In this document: in pieces, positions 1 to 5,757 of the stretch
Layout of the letters: each line of letters begins with the position of its first letter
Position numbering within the stretch: position 1 is the first letter of the stretch
Source: an uncultured Bacteroidales bacterium
GTDB taxonomy: Bacteria; Bacteroidota; Bacteroidia; Bacteroidales; Marinilabiliaceae
NCBI GenBank assembly: GCA_937892255.1
Contig: CALAUL010000034.1
Span: 1 to 8,167, forward strand
Reading direction: 5' to 3'
DNA: 8,167 bases
Made by a program: the position numbers and the translations under genes
The notes under the pieces: generated by a model
Told to the model about the DNA's origin: nothing
What the model saw: only the letters and a program-made list of their open reading frames with translations
The model's database searches: none

Positions 1-1
1 C

Positions 2-304
2 ATTGTTGTTGGAGGTATGGGAAGGGAACGTAATCTCGTTATTGATACACGTCTTGAAGATTTTACACCTGTTACCAATATTAAGGGGGAAATAAATCGA
101 GACGGCTTACGCAGAATGACTCCGAGAGAATGGGCTCGTTTGCAAGGTTTCCCGGATAATTTTATAATCGGGGTTGCTGATGCATCTGCATATAAACAGT
201 TCGGGAATTCGGTTGCAGTTCCTGCAATTCAAGCAACAGCTGAAGAAATCATTAAAAGAATAAACCTATCAAAATCTATTCAATATGGCACTGACAGGAA
301 ATAA
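2..304 (+). CDS. C5-cytosine DNA methyltransferase, C-terminal part (5'-truncated by window edge)
   Basis: This is the C-terminal 100 residues of a DNA (cytosine-5) methyltransferase; the frame is open from base 2, so the rest lies upstream. It transfers a methyl group from S-adenosylmethionine to cytosine in the restriction site, protecting the host from the nuclease encoded next. Visible family landmarks are the conserved segment IX (RRMTPREWARLQGFPDNF, about 50 residues from the left edge) and motif X (YKQFGNSVAVPAI). The VVGGMGRERNLVID stretch at the left edge is typical of the late target-recognition/motif IX boundary. The catalytic PC and ENV motifs are outside the window. The 3' end overlaps the HpaII-type endonuclease by 20 nt, which indicates one transcript and coupled translation. 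CCGG specificity is inferred from that partner, not from this fragment. Confidence 0.93.
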   Translation: MVVGGMGRERNLVIDTRLEDFTPVTNIKGEINRDGLRRMTPREWARLQGFPDNFIIGVADASAYKQFGNSVAVPAIQATAEEIIKRINLSKSIQYGTDRK

Positions 305-1373
305 AGGAGAATGGAGTGAAATATACACATTGCTCAAATTATTGGGAGAAGGGAAAGTATATGCAGGTGACCAAAATCTGAATAAGATTCAAGACCTTTT
401 CTACCCAATCATTATGATTCTTCGTCAAGAGAAAGACGGTAACTATAATTATAGACTGCAAGACAAAGACGTAGTAATTCAGACACCGGCAGGTGAGGAA
501 TTGTTACGTATTCCTGCGTCGGTATTTCTTGTCGAAGCAGAGAATCTGTTGAAAGCCATAAATGAAAATGACGGAGCCTTCGGAGTACCTCAAATAGAAG
601 TATTCATGAACAGCATTTATTGCCATTCGTTGAAGGCAAAATCTTCTGATAAGACAGATATTCGAATCATATTGCACGACCGCAGAACAAAAATCAACTC
701 TGAAATGGGATTCAGCATTAAGTCTCAATTAGGAGGTGATTCGACACTGTTGAATGCAAGTAAAGCCACCAATTTTAACTTTAAGGTAACTGGAGCTGAT
801 TTGTCAGATTATGAAATAACAGCAATCAATTCTATCAATCCCAAACGCAATAAAGTTATTGAAAGAGTGGATGCCATAAAGAAGAAAGGTGCATCATTGG
901 TTTTTGACAAAGTGGACAATTCTACATTCCGAAACAACCTTGTTATGCTTGATGGTGATTTGCCTGCTATTATTGCAAACTTATTATTGGAACAACTGAA
1001 TACCGGTGTTTCAACATTGAAAGAATTGGCGGAAAGGATTACAGAAACCAATCCCTTGAAATATGATATAGAGCAGACTTCTCCATTTTATGCCTACAAA
1101 ATCAAACATCTATTAACTTCGGCAGCATTGGGTATGATGCCGGCAACAGCATGGAGTGGCAAGTTTGACGCCAATGGTGGCTACTTGGTAGTGAAAAAGG
1201 ATGGTGAGATACTTTGTTACCACTTCTATGACCGTAATAGATTTGAGGATTATTTATTCTCAAACGCATACTTGGAGCGTTCAAGTACAACTCGTCATGA
1301 ATATGCTACTATTGTAAAAGAGGCAGATGGAACATTGTCATTTAAGTTGAACTTTCAAGTCAGATTGAAATAA
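285..1373 (+). CDS. HpaII-family type II restriction endonuclease
   Basis: A 362-residue protein recognised as a HpaII-type restriction endonuclease, close in length to HpaII itself (about 358 residues). The family cuts double-stranded DNA at CCGG. Landmarks are the N-terminal block NKGEWSEIYTLLKLLGEGKVYAGD (residues 6-29, directly after the start), the LNKIQDLFYPII segment that follows, and the C-terminal block with WSGKFDANGGYLVVKKDGE, LCYHFYDRNRFEDYLF and the ending LNFQVRLK. The protein appears full length, with both conserved ends present. The ATG at 285 lies inside the methyltransferase gene, has no Shine-Dalgarno sequence, and places the conserved NKGEW block right at the N-terminus, which supports this start. 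Protection must come from the upstream methyltransferase. Exact sequence specificity is inferred from family membership. Confidence 0.93.
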   Translation: MALTGNKGEWSEIYTLLKLLGEGKVYAGDQNLNKIQDLFYPIIMILRQEKDGNYNYRLQDKDVVIQTPAGEELLRIPASVFLVEAENLLKAINENDGAFGVPQIEVFMNSIYCHSLKAKSSDKTDIRIILHDRRTKINSEMGFSIKSQLGGDSTLLNASKATNFNFKVTGADLSDYEITAINSINPKRNKVIERVDAIKKKGASLVFDKVDNSTFRNNLVMLDGDLPAIIANLLLEQLNTGVSTLKELAERITETNPLKYDIEQTSPFYAYKIKHLLTSAALGMMPATAWSGKFDANGGYLVVKKDGEILCYHFYDRNRFEDYLFSNAYLERSSTTRHEYATIVKEADGTLSFKLNFQVRLK

Positions 1374-1403
1374 ACCATACTAATCTAATAATATTTGAAG
1401 GTT

Positions 1404-3428
1404 ATGGGACGTAATATCTCAACAGATATAGAAGGTATTATTCGTGAATTAAACATTACCGAAGCAGAGGTGCTATATCCATTCTTTGAAGCTGTTGTAA
1501 ATTCTATTCAATCTATAAAAGAACGCTCATCATTCTCTGACGGAAGAATTAGTGTATATGTAGAGCGAGATAAAAGCGAGCAAGTTCTGTTTGAAGAATA
1601 TGCACAATATCCAATAAAATCAATAAAAATTATTGACAATGGCATTGGATTTACTCAGCAGAACTATGAAAGTTTTGGAAAGTCACATTCAACAAAGAAA
1701 GCCCATCTTGGAGGAAAGGGTTTAGGAAGATTTGCTATATTATCAGTTTTTAATACAGTCGAAGTGAAAAGTATCACAGCGAAAGGTGCTGATAATGCAA
1801 TTTCATTTAAATTGTCTCGTACTCAAGGGTTATCCGACCCAATTTATTCTACATCAAAAAATGATATTCAGACAACAATCAAATTATCTGATTTAAATCC
1901 AGAATTTAAGACTGCAACTGCAAAATACTCTCAAGAAGATATTGCTGATAACATTCTATCCCATTGTCTTTTATACTATCTTAATAGCGATGTTCCTTTG
2001 ATTGAAATTATTGAGGATAATTTAGTTATTAATTTGTCAAATCAATTTTCTCCTAAAGATTTCATAAAACATCATTATACGGAAAAGTTGGGTGAATATG
2101 AATTTTTCTTATACTTCATAAAAAATGACAAGATAAAATCACATGAATACTGTCTGTGTGGACACAACAGAAAGGTTAAAGGCAAAAAAGTTGAAACGAT
2201 TTTACCTATCTTTAGTTCCAAATTAAAGGAAATAAACGAAGACTCAGAATATTTTATTCAAATATATGCAGTCTCACCATACTTAGATAGTATTGTTAAT
2301 ATGTCTCGTAATGAATTTAGATTTCCTAAAAGTTCAACAGAAACAGAAAACATGTTATTGATTGACAATGCTTCTAAGTATAAAATTACAGAAAAGGATA
2401 TAGAACAGATTATTGTTAATGCTATATACGATAAATATAAAGATATTATAGACAACCGAAAAGCTGTTGTAAAACAAAAAGTTACAAATTACCTATCAAG
2501 TGATGAGGGATTAGAATATCGGCACCTTACCCCAGATGATGCATTTTATTCATCAATACCTGATGATGTTGACGAGAAAAAACTTGATGACATTCTTCAT
2601 ACATACCAATACAAATGCAGTATGGAAGTGCGTAAAAAACGAGATAGGTTATTTTCAAAAGATTATAGCAATAAAAAAGATTATCAGAACTTACTTAAGG
2701 AGGTTGTTAGTTTAACAACAAATGAAGGAAATAGTAGATTAGCTCAATATGTTTCGCATAGAAAAACTATAATTTCATTACTCGAAAAATATCTTGAATG
2801 GAGTGATGAAAATAATAATTATGAAGAAGAATCTACATTACATAATCTTATATATACTATGGGAGGGAATCAAAATACCATAGCATATGACAAGCACAAT
2901 TTATGGTTATTAGATGACAGATTGACGTTTCATAGATACATCTATTCAGATAAACAAATCAAATCACATAAACCTATAGAAGATACATCTGCTTGTAAAA
3001 AAGAAACAGATATTGCAATATATGACAAATCGTTCTATTATGGTGAAAAGAATGATTATTCAGAGATTAACTCTGTTGTAATTTTTGAATTCAAACGCCC
3101 AGATAGAAATATCACATATGAGGAATTTAGCAAACAAATGAGAGAACAAATTTTAGGTATTAGAGATGGTAAACTTACCGATGATAACAAGAAACATGTC
3201 CAAACATCTACTAAAACGCCTATTTTCTTTTACTATGTTTGTGATGTAAATGCATATGCTAATTTAAAGAAAAGTGCAGAGATTGAAGGATTCTCTGAAA
3301 CACCATATAAAAGTTTATTAAGATTGTCTAACAATAATGTATATCAAGAGATATTAACATATCAAACACTGATTATAAATGCTAAACGCAGAAATAAGAT
3401 ATTTTTCAAAAAATTAGGGATTGAATAA
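1404..3428 (+). CDS. GHKL (Hsp90/MutL/MORC-like) ATPase with C-terminal PD-(D/E)XK-like nuclease domain
   Basis: A 674-residue ATPase-nuclease fusion. The N-terminal GHKL fold shows the N box EAVVNSI (Glu29, Asn33), the G1 motif DNGIGF (78-83) and the G2 lid motif GGKGLGRF (103-110); together they bind ATP-Mg. The C-terminal quarter shows a PD-(D/E)XK-like arrangement: Glu476xxxHis480, then HNLWLLDDRL, Asp536 in TDIAIYD, and Glu562-Phe-Lys564 in VVIFEFKRP, which fits an E..H, D, ExK active site of the DUF4263/Shedu type. The middle is charged and partly coiled. GHKL ATPases of MutL/MORC type are known in restriction-modification operons, where an ATP-driven DNA clamp or looping role has been proposed. 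I chose ATG 1404 over the in-frame TTG 1395. It lies 30 nt after the endonuclease and overlaps the next gene by 1 nt. Base composition is very AT-rich (14 of 60 G+C at 2401-2460). The nuclease call is inferred from motifs only. Confidence 0.85.
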   Translation: MGRNISTDIEGIIRELNITEAEVLYPFFEAVVNSIQSIKERSSFSDGRISVYVERDKSEQVLFEEYAQYPIKSIKIIDNGIGFTQQNYESFGKSHSTKKAHLGGKGLGRFAILSVFNTVEVKSITAKGADNAISFKLSRTQGLSDPIYSTSKNDIQTTIKLSDLNPEFKTATAKYSQEDIADNILSHCLLYYLNSDVPLIEIIEDNLVINLSNQFSPKDFIKHHYTEKLGEYEFFLYFIKNDKIKSHEYCLCGHNRKVKGKKVETILPIFSSKLKEINEDSEYFIQIYAVSPYLDSIVNMSRNEFRFPKSSTETENMLLIDNASKYKITEKDIEQIIVNAIYDKYKDIIDNRKAVVKQKVTNYLSSDEGLEYRHLTPDDAFYSSIPDDVDEKKLDDILHTYQYKCSMEVRKKRDRLFSKDYSNKKDYQNLLKEVVSLTTNEGNSRLAQYVSHRKTIISLLEKYLEWSDENNNYEEESTLHNLIYTMGGNQNTIAYDKHNLWLLDDRLTFHRYIYSDKQIKSHKPIEDTSACKKETDIAIYDKSFYYGEKNDYSEINSVVIFEFKRPDRNITYEEFSKQMREQILGIRDGKLTDDNKKHVQTSTKTPIFFYYVCDVNAYANLKKSAEIEGFSETPYKSLLRLSNNNVYQEILTYQTLIINAKRRNKIFFKKLGIE

Positions 3429-4156
3429 TGAATAAGTTTGAATTTCAATTAGGAGCTTGTCAGAATGTTCTTAAAACGGTTACGGCTGCAATAGAACGCG
3501 GCATCCCTTGTGAACATATAGATTGTAAAAATTTGTATGATGAGTTGAGAAAACTACAAGAATTGTTACCGGAATCAATGTCAATTTTTCGGAATCGTTT
3601 GAATAATATCATAATACCTAATATTAAGTTGTCAGACTTAGAACAGATTAATCAATTTGGACAAAGAATTGTTTTTCCGCGTAATGGTATTAATCCATTT
3701 GTGTTAGGTCAAGTTATTGCTACGTTACATTATATTACAGAGAGCATAGAGCCTAACAATTACAATTTCTGGAATGAGATTCACCCTCAGGTAATAATAT
3801 CTTCCCAAAAATTGTTTGAAGATTGTCATTATGCAGAATCTGTTGAAGCTGCTTTTTTAGAAATAACAGTGCGTATAAAGAATATAATCAAGGCTCAAAC
3901 AGGTGAAGATGTCGATGGAACTGCCGCAATGCAAAAGGCCTTTTCTGTCAACAATCCTATAATACAGGTCGCAGATATCACAACTCGCACAGGTAAGGAT
4001 ATACAGCAGGGCATTATGGAGCTATTTACAGGTTCAATTAGGTATATTCGAAATCCTAAGGCTCATGAAAAGATTATTATAAATAAAACTGAAGCTATAA
4101 ATAAACTTCATTTTGCAAGTCTGTTATTATTTGAAATTGACAAATCTAATTTATGA
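3428..4156 (+). CDS. HEPN-domain (Ymh/TIGR02391-type) predicted ribonuclease, abortive-infection-like
   Basis: A 242-residue protein whose C-terminal half (from about residue 118) matches the Ymh-type HEPN family: HPQVIISSQKLFEDCHYAESVEAAFLEI, then GTAAMQKAFSVNNPII, GIMELFTGSIRYIRNPKAH and a closing helix. RNPKAH (Arg208, His213) is the HEPN Rx4-6H ribonuclease motif with the usual polar residue after Arg, so both catalytic residues are present. The first 110 residues are helical and I do not recognise them. The ATG overlaps the ATPase stop (TAATG) and has an AGGGA at 3416-3420, one of few SD-like sites here, so translation is probably coupled to the ATPase gene. HEPN proteins in defence loci often cut RNA after an activating partner senses invasion. 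By context this would be the effector or sensor arm beside the restriction pair; that role is inferred. Confidence 0.85.
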   Translation: MNKFEFQLGACQNVLKTVTAAIERGIPCEHIDCKNLYDELRKLQELLPESMSIFRNRLNNIIIPNIKLSDLEQINQFGQRIVFPRNGINPFVLGQVIATLHYITESIEPNNYNFWNEIHPQVIISSQKLFEDCHYAESVEAAFLEITVRIKNIIKAQTGEDVDGTAAMQKAFSVNNPIIQVADITTRTGKDIQQGIMELFTGSIRYIRNPKAHEKIIINKTEAINKLHFASLLLFEIDKSNL

Positions 4157-4329
4157 AAAAGCAGCCAAACTCTTTGTTTTGTCAAGAAGTTTGGCTACTT
4201 TTGTATCAGAGTTGTTTGATAAAGCATAATGCAGAAGATTGGTGCAATCTCAAAGTTGCCAAATCGTTACTAACAACTTTCTGCCATAGCATTCGCTATT
4301 TGTGTATCAATCAGATACGGGATAATTGA
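4153..4329 (+). CDS. Doubtful 58-residue ORF overlapping the HEPN stop
   Basis: The ATG at 4153 overlaps the HEPN stop codon (ATGA), the geometry of coupled translation, and opens a 58-residue frame beginning MKKQPNSLF with five cysteines and a WLLLY stretch. I do not recognise it. Against it, codons 2-17 coincide with a strong terminator hairpin (4157-4202), and the rest lies across a series of short inverted repeats that suggests structured non-coding DNA. A minus-strand frame through 4159-4202 is equally open, so openness here is weak evidence. Probably not a gene. Confidence 0.17.
   Translation: MKKQPNSLFCQEVWLLLYQSCLIKHNAEDWCNLKVAKSLLTTFCHSIRYLCINQIRDN
4156..4203. terminator. Bidirectional intrinsic terminator between convergent units
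   Basis: AGCCAAACT (4163-4171) pairs perfectly with AGTTTGGCT (4188-4196). Inner CTT/AAG pairs extend it past a bulged A, and outer AAAAG/CTTTT pairs (4157-4161, 4198-4202) lie across a C-A mismatch. Read on +, the stem is followed by TTTT and ends the defence operon directly after the HEPN stop. Read on -, it is followed by TTTTT and could stop transcripts arriving from the guanine deaminase side. Confidence 0.75.
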
Positions 4330-4335
4330 TTATCC
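4320..4335. repeat. Near-palindromic dyad, possible operator
   Basis: GGATAAT and ATTATCC are perfect inverted copies separated by TG. The 2-nt gap is too short for an RNA loop at full stem length, so a protein-binding dyad is the more natural reading. On the minus strand it starts 4 nt after the TATCTTTG box at 4340-4347, where a transcription start would fall, so a bound protein could block that promoter. No regulator is recognisable in the window. Confidence 0.35.
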
Positions 4336-4339
4336 TATG

Positions 4340-4347
4340 CAAAGATA
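4340..4347 (-). promoter_or_regulatory. Possible Bacteroidetes -7 box TATCTTTG
   Basis: The minus strand reads TATCTTTG, matching the Bacteroidetes -7 consensus TAnnTTTG. I see no clear -33 TTTG about 20 nt upstream, so strength is uncertain. It would start a minus-strand transcript near 4332 running through the hairpins to the terminator at 4156-4203, with no good ORF. The same bases plus one on each side read GTATCTTTGC, which also fits the GTAnnTTTGC core used by CTnDOT-type integrases. Confidence 0.33.
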
Positions 4348-4351
4348 CGAT

Positions 4352-4430
4352 AAAGAAACGGAAGTGAGTGCCGATTGAGGGAAAGAATAATGTTATAACA
4401 TGTTTCCGGTCGTTCGGCTATCGTTTCCTT
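4352..4430. repeat. Nested inverted repeat of about 80 bp with a 12-bp palindrome at its tip
   Basis: Four arm pairs nest in order. AAAGAAACG (4352-4360) pairs with CGTTTCCTT (4422-4430) at 8 of 9 positions, the ninth being a G-U wobble in minus-strand RNA. GCCGA (4370-4374) pairs with TCGGC (4414-4418), and GGAAA (4380-4384) with TTTCC (4403-4407). The tip is the perfect palindrome ATGTTATAACAT (4390-4401). Nesting of all arms around one centre is hard to get by chance. It lies 28 nt past the guanine deaminase stop and lacks a terminal U-tract, so it is not a classic terminator. Confidence 0.5.
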
Positions 4431-4458
4431 GCGTCTCTCGTAGTATGAAGGTAGGGCT

Positions 4459-4923
4459 CTAATACTCAGTCTTGTTTTCTTTAGCTTTCCACGATTCGAA
4501 GACTGCTTTTGCTTCTTGAGGAAGGAGTATCTCCGATTTTAGGGCGCGGTCTTCTCTGTTCAGTTCGAGTTCTTTGTATATGAATGAGTCATCAAAACCG
4601 GCGTCTGCTGCATCGTTTTTGTCGCAGGCGTAGTATAGTTTGTCGAGATGAGCCCAATAGATTGCGCCCAGACACATCGGACACGGTTCGCACGATGAGT
4701 ATATCTCACAGCCTTCGAGGTTGAAGGTCTGAAGTTCGTTGCAAGCGTTGCGTATTGCGCATACTTCGGCATGTGCTGTGGGGTCGTTGTTGGACGTCAC
4801 TCTGTTTGCTCCGGTGGCGATTATCTTTCCGTCTTTGACGATGACAGCACCAAAAGGGCCTCCGCCGTTCTCGATATTTTTCATTGCCAAGTTAATGGCC
4901 TCTTGCATAAATTGTCGGTTCAT
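4459..4923 (-). CDS. guaD: Guanine deaminase (cytidine deaminase superfamily)
   Basis: A 154-residue zinc-dependent deaminase converting guanine to xanthine and ammonia in cytosolic purine salvage. It closely resembles Bacillus subtilis GuaD (156 residues). Zinc ligand and proton-shuttle residues are His51-Ala-Glu53 in DPTAHAEV and Cys81/Cys84 in SSCEPCPMCLGAIYWA. The GuaD-specific segment DAADAGFDDSFIYKE and the C-terminal Glu-Tyr ending, which reaches a neighbouring active site in the domain-swapped GuaD dimer, separate it from tRNA adenosine deaminase (TadA) and cytosine deaminase. The length is complete. The start has no Shine-Dalgarno sequence, as is usual in this phylum. It follows ferritin in the same direction but a terminator lies between, so it probably needs its own promoter, which I could not locate. 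It converges on the defence operon. Confidence 0.93.
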   Translation of the reverse strand: MNRQFMQEAINLAMKNIENGGGPFGAVIVKDGKIIATGANRVTSNNDPTAHAEVCAIRNACNELQTFNLEGCEIYSSCEPCPMCLGAIYWAHLDKLYYACDKNDAADAGFDDSFIYKELELNREDRALKSEILLPQEAKAVFESWKAKENKTEY

Positions 4924-4956
4924 TGTCTATGACTTTTTGATATGTAATAATAACAA

Positions 4957-4990
4957 AAGGCATCGCTTCCTTGTAAGGAGGAGATGCCTT
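4957..4990 (-). terminator. Intrinsic terminator of the ferritin gene
   Basis: AAGGCATC (4957-4964) and GATGCCTT (4983-4990) form an 8-bp stem, with an inner TCCT-TGTA-AGGA hairpin on top. In the minus direction the stem runs into TTTTG. It begins 18 nt after the ferritin stop codon and ends 33 nt before the guanine deaminase start. Confidence 0.8.
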
Positions 4991-5008
4991 GATATATTCA
5001 GTTATGTC

Positions 5009-5533
5009 TTACTCTCCGGCTGTTGCCAATGGCGATGGCTGTGCGTAGACGCGCGTTGCAAGTTCTTTGTCGAGCATATACATGCCGTATTTGTTGTCTT
5101 CCACAGCTTCTACAGCAGCTATCATATCTCGTGCCGACTCTTCCTCTTCTACTTGTTCGTCGATAAACCATACGAAACGGTTGATAGAGGCAAAGTCTTT
5201 GTCCTCGTTGGCAATGGCTGCAAGGTTGTTGATGAGTGATGTGACTTTCTTCTCATGTGTCAATGTCTCTTTGAACATGTCAAGTACAGAGTTCCATGCT
5301 GTTGGCACAGCTTCTATAGGACGTAGTTCGACTTTGGCATCTCGTGAGTTGAGGTAGTTCATGAAGATGCGTGCATGGTCTTGCTCTTCCTGAAACTGAA
5401 CGAAGAACCAATTCGCTACACCTTTGTAGCCTTTGTTATCTGCGTCTAATGACATGGCCAAATAGAGATACGCCGACCACAGTTCTGCGTTGATTTGGTC
5501 GTTGATGGCCTTTTGTAGTTTTTCGCTTAACAT
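5009..5533 (-). CDS. ftnA: Non-haem ferritin
   Basis: A 174-residue bacterial ferritin that oxidises Fe(II) and stores iron as a mineral inside a 24-subunit cytosolic shell, limiting Fenton chemistry. The ferroxidase residues match the FtnA pattern: Glu17 (QINAELWSAYLYL), Glu50 and His53 (QEEQDHAR), Glu94 (THEKKVTSL) and Gln127 (FIDEQVEEEE). Glu130 is also present and could serve the third iron site seen in Escherichia coli FtnA. The absence of a haem-ligand methionine at the usual bacterioferritin position and the EEQDHA wording favour ferritin over bacterioferritin. Length is normal, with a short Ala/Pro-rich tail. It is monocistronic by appearance, with a TATATTTG box at 5630-5637 and a terminator at 4957-4990. 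Ferritins in Bacteroides respond to oxygen and peroxide stress; no operator of known type is evident here. Confidence 0.96.
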   Translation of the reverse strand: MLSEKLQKAINDQINAELWSAYLYLAMSLDADNKGYKGVANWFFVQFQEEQDHARIFMNYLNSRDAKVELRPIEAVPTAWNSVLDMFKETLTHEKKVTSLINNLAAIANEDKDFASINRFVWFIDEQVEEEESARDMIAAVEAVEDNKYGMYMLDKELATRVYAQPSPLATAGE

Positions 5534-5552
5534 AGTTATCTGTTGTTAATTG

Positions 5553-5564
5553 ATTAATATTAAT
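5553..5564. repeat. AT-only palindrome in the ferritin leader
   Basis: ATTAATATTAAT is a perfect 12-bp palindrome 20 nt upstream of the ferritin ATG, between it and the proposed promoter. It may be a protein site, but palindromes arise easily in DNA made only of A and T, and no matching regulator is in view. Confidence 0.22.
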
Positions 5565-5629
5565 TATTAATGTTACGTTCTTTTGTTGTGCCATTTCGGT
5601 AAGAAAAGGTACACGTGAGTGAACGTTTA

Positions 5630-5637
5630 CAAATATA
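5630..5637 (-). promoter_or_regulatory. Probable ferritin promoter, -7 box TATATTTG
   Basis: The minus strand reads TATATTTG, an exact match to the Bacteroidetes -7 consensus TAnnTTTG. It would give a leader of about 90 nt before the ferritin ATG. A -33 TTTG at the expected distance is not clear. It sits downstream of the transporter terminator, so ferritin would be transcribed independently. Confidence 0.5.
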
Positions 5638-5694
5638 TGAGTTTATTCTTTTGTTTGTTGATACTTGTCGATGTTTTTTTGTGGTGTTCTTTAT

Positions 5695-5729
5695 AAAAAA
5701 ACGAGAGATGTCTCATCTGATATCTCTCG
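5695..5729 (-). terminator. Intrinsic terminator of the peptide transporter unit
   Basis: CGAGAGAT (5702-5709) and ATCTCTCG (5722-5729) form a perfect 8-bp stem with a 12-nt loop. In the minus direction it is followed directly by seven T residues (A run 5695-5701). It starts 28 nt after the transporter stop codon. Confidence 0.88.
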
Positions 5730-5757
5730 GCTATGTGTTGTGTGATATCGAAATACT

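Larger units (their letters stand above)
4204..4458. other. Hairpin-rich gene-free junction between the defence operon and the host genes
   Basis: No convincing gene lies here. The stretch carries successive inverted repeats: AGATTG-GTG-CAATCT (4236-4250), AAAGTTG/CAACTTT (4252-4280, 15-nt loop), ATAGC-ATTC-GCTAT (4286-4299), GTATC-AATCA-GATAC (4304-4318), GGATAAT-TG-ATTATCC (4320-4335) and a nested inverted repeat (4352-4430). All arms were checked base by base. It marks the change from AT-rich DNA on the left to higher-GC housekeeping DNA on the right. It could be a small structured RNA gene, an integration scar, or the 3' untranslated region of the guanine deaminase gene. Confidence 0.7.

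Noticed and set aside
1395..1403. Alternative TTG start for the ATPase gene, adding three residues
   Set aside because: The ATG at 1404 gives a natural N-terminus, and the TTG has neither an SD sequence nor any conserved residues to include.
4206..4292. 28-residue minus-strand ORF starting MLWQKVV
   Set aside because: It is short, with no start signals or recognisable similarity, and it lies across hairpins; openness by chance is likely.
4204..4458. CRISPR array or tandem direct repeats
   Set aside because: The repeated elements are inverted, differ in sequence, and have no regular spacing.
4459..4923. tRNA adenosine deaminase (TadA) as the identity of the deaminase
   Set aside because: The AGFDDSFIYKE segment and the Glu-Tyr C-terminus are GuaD features, and the protein aligns end to end with B. 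subtilis GuaD as I recall it.
4739..5239. Plus-strand ORF of 166 codons spanning the guanine deaminase and ferritin genes
   Set aside because: It is antisense to two strongly identified genes and crosses a terminator.
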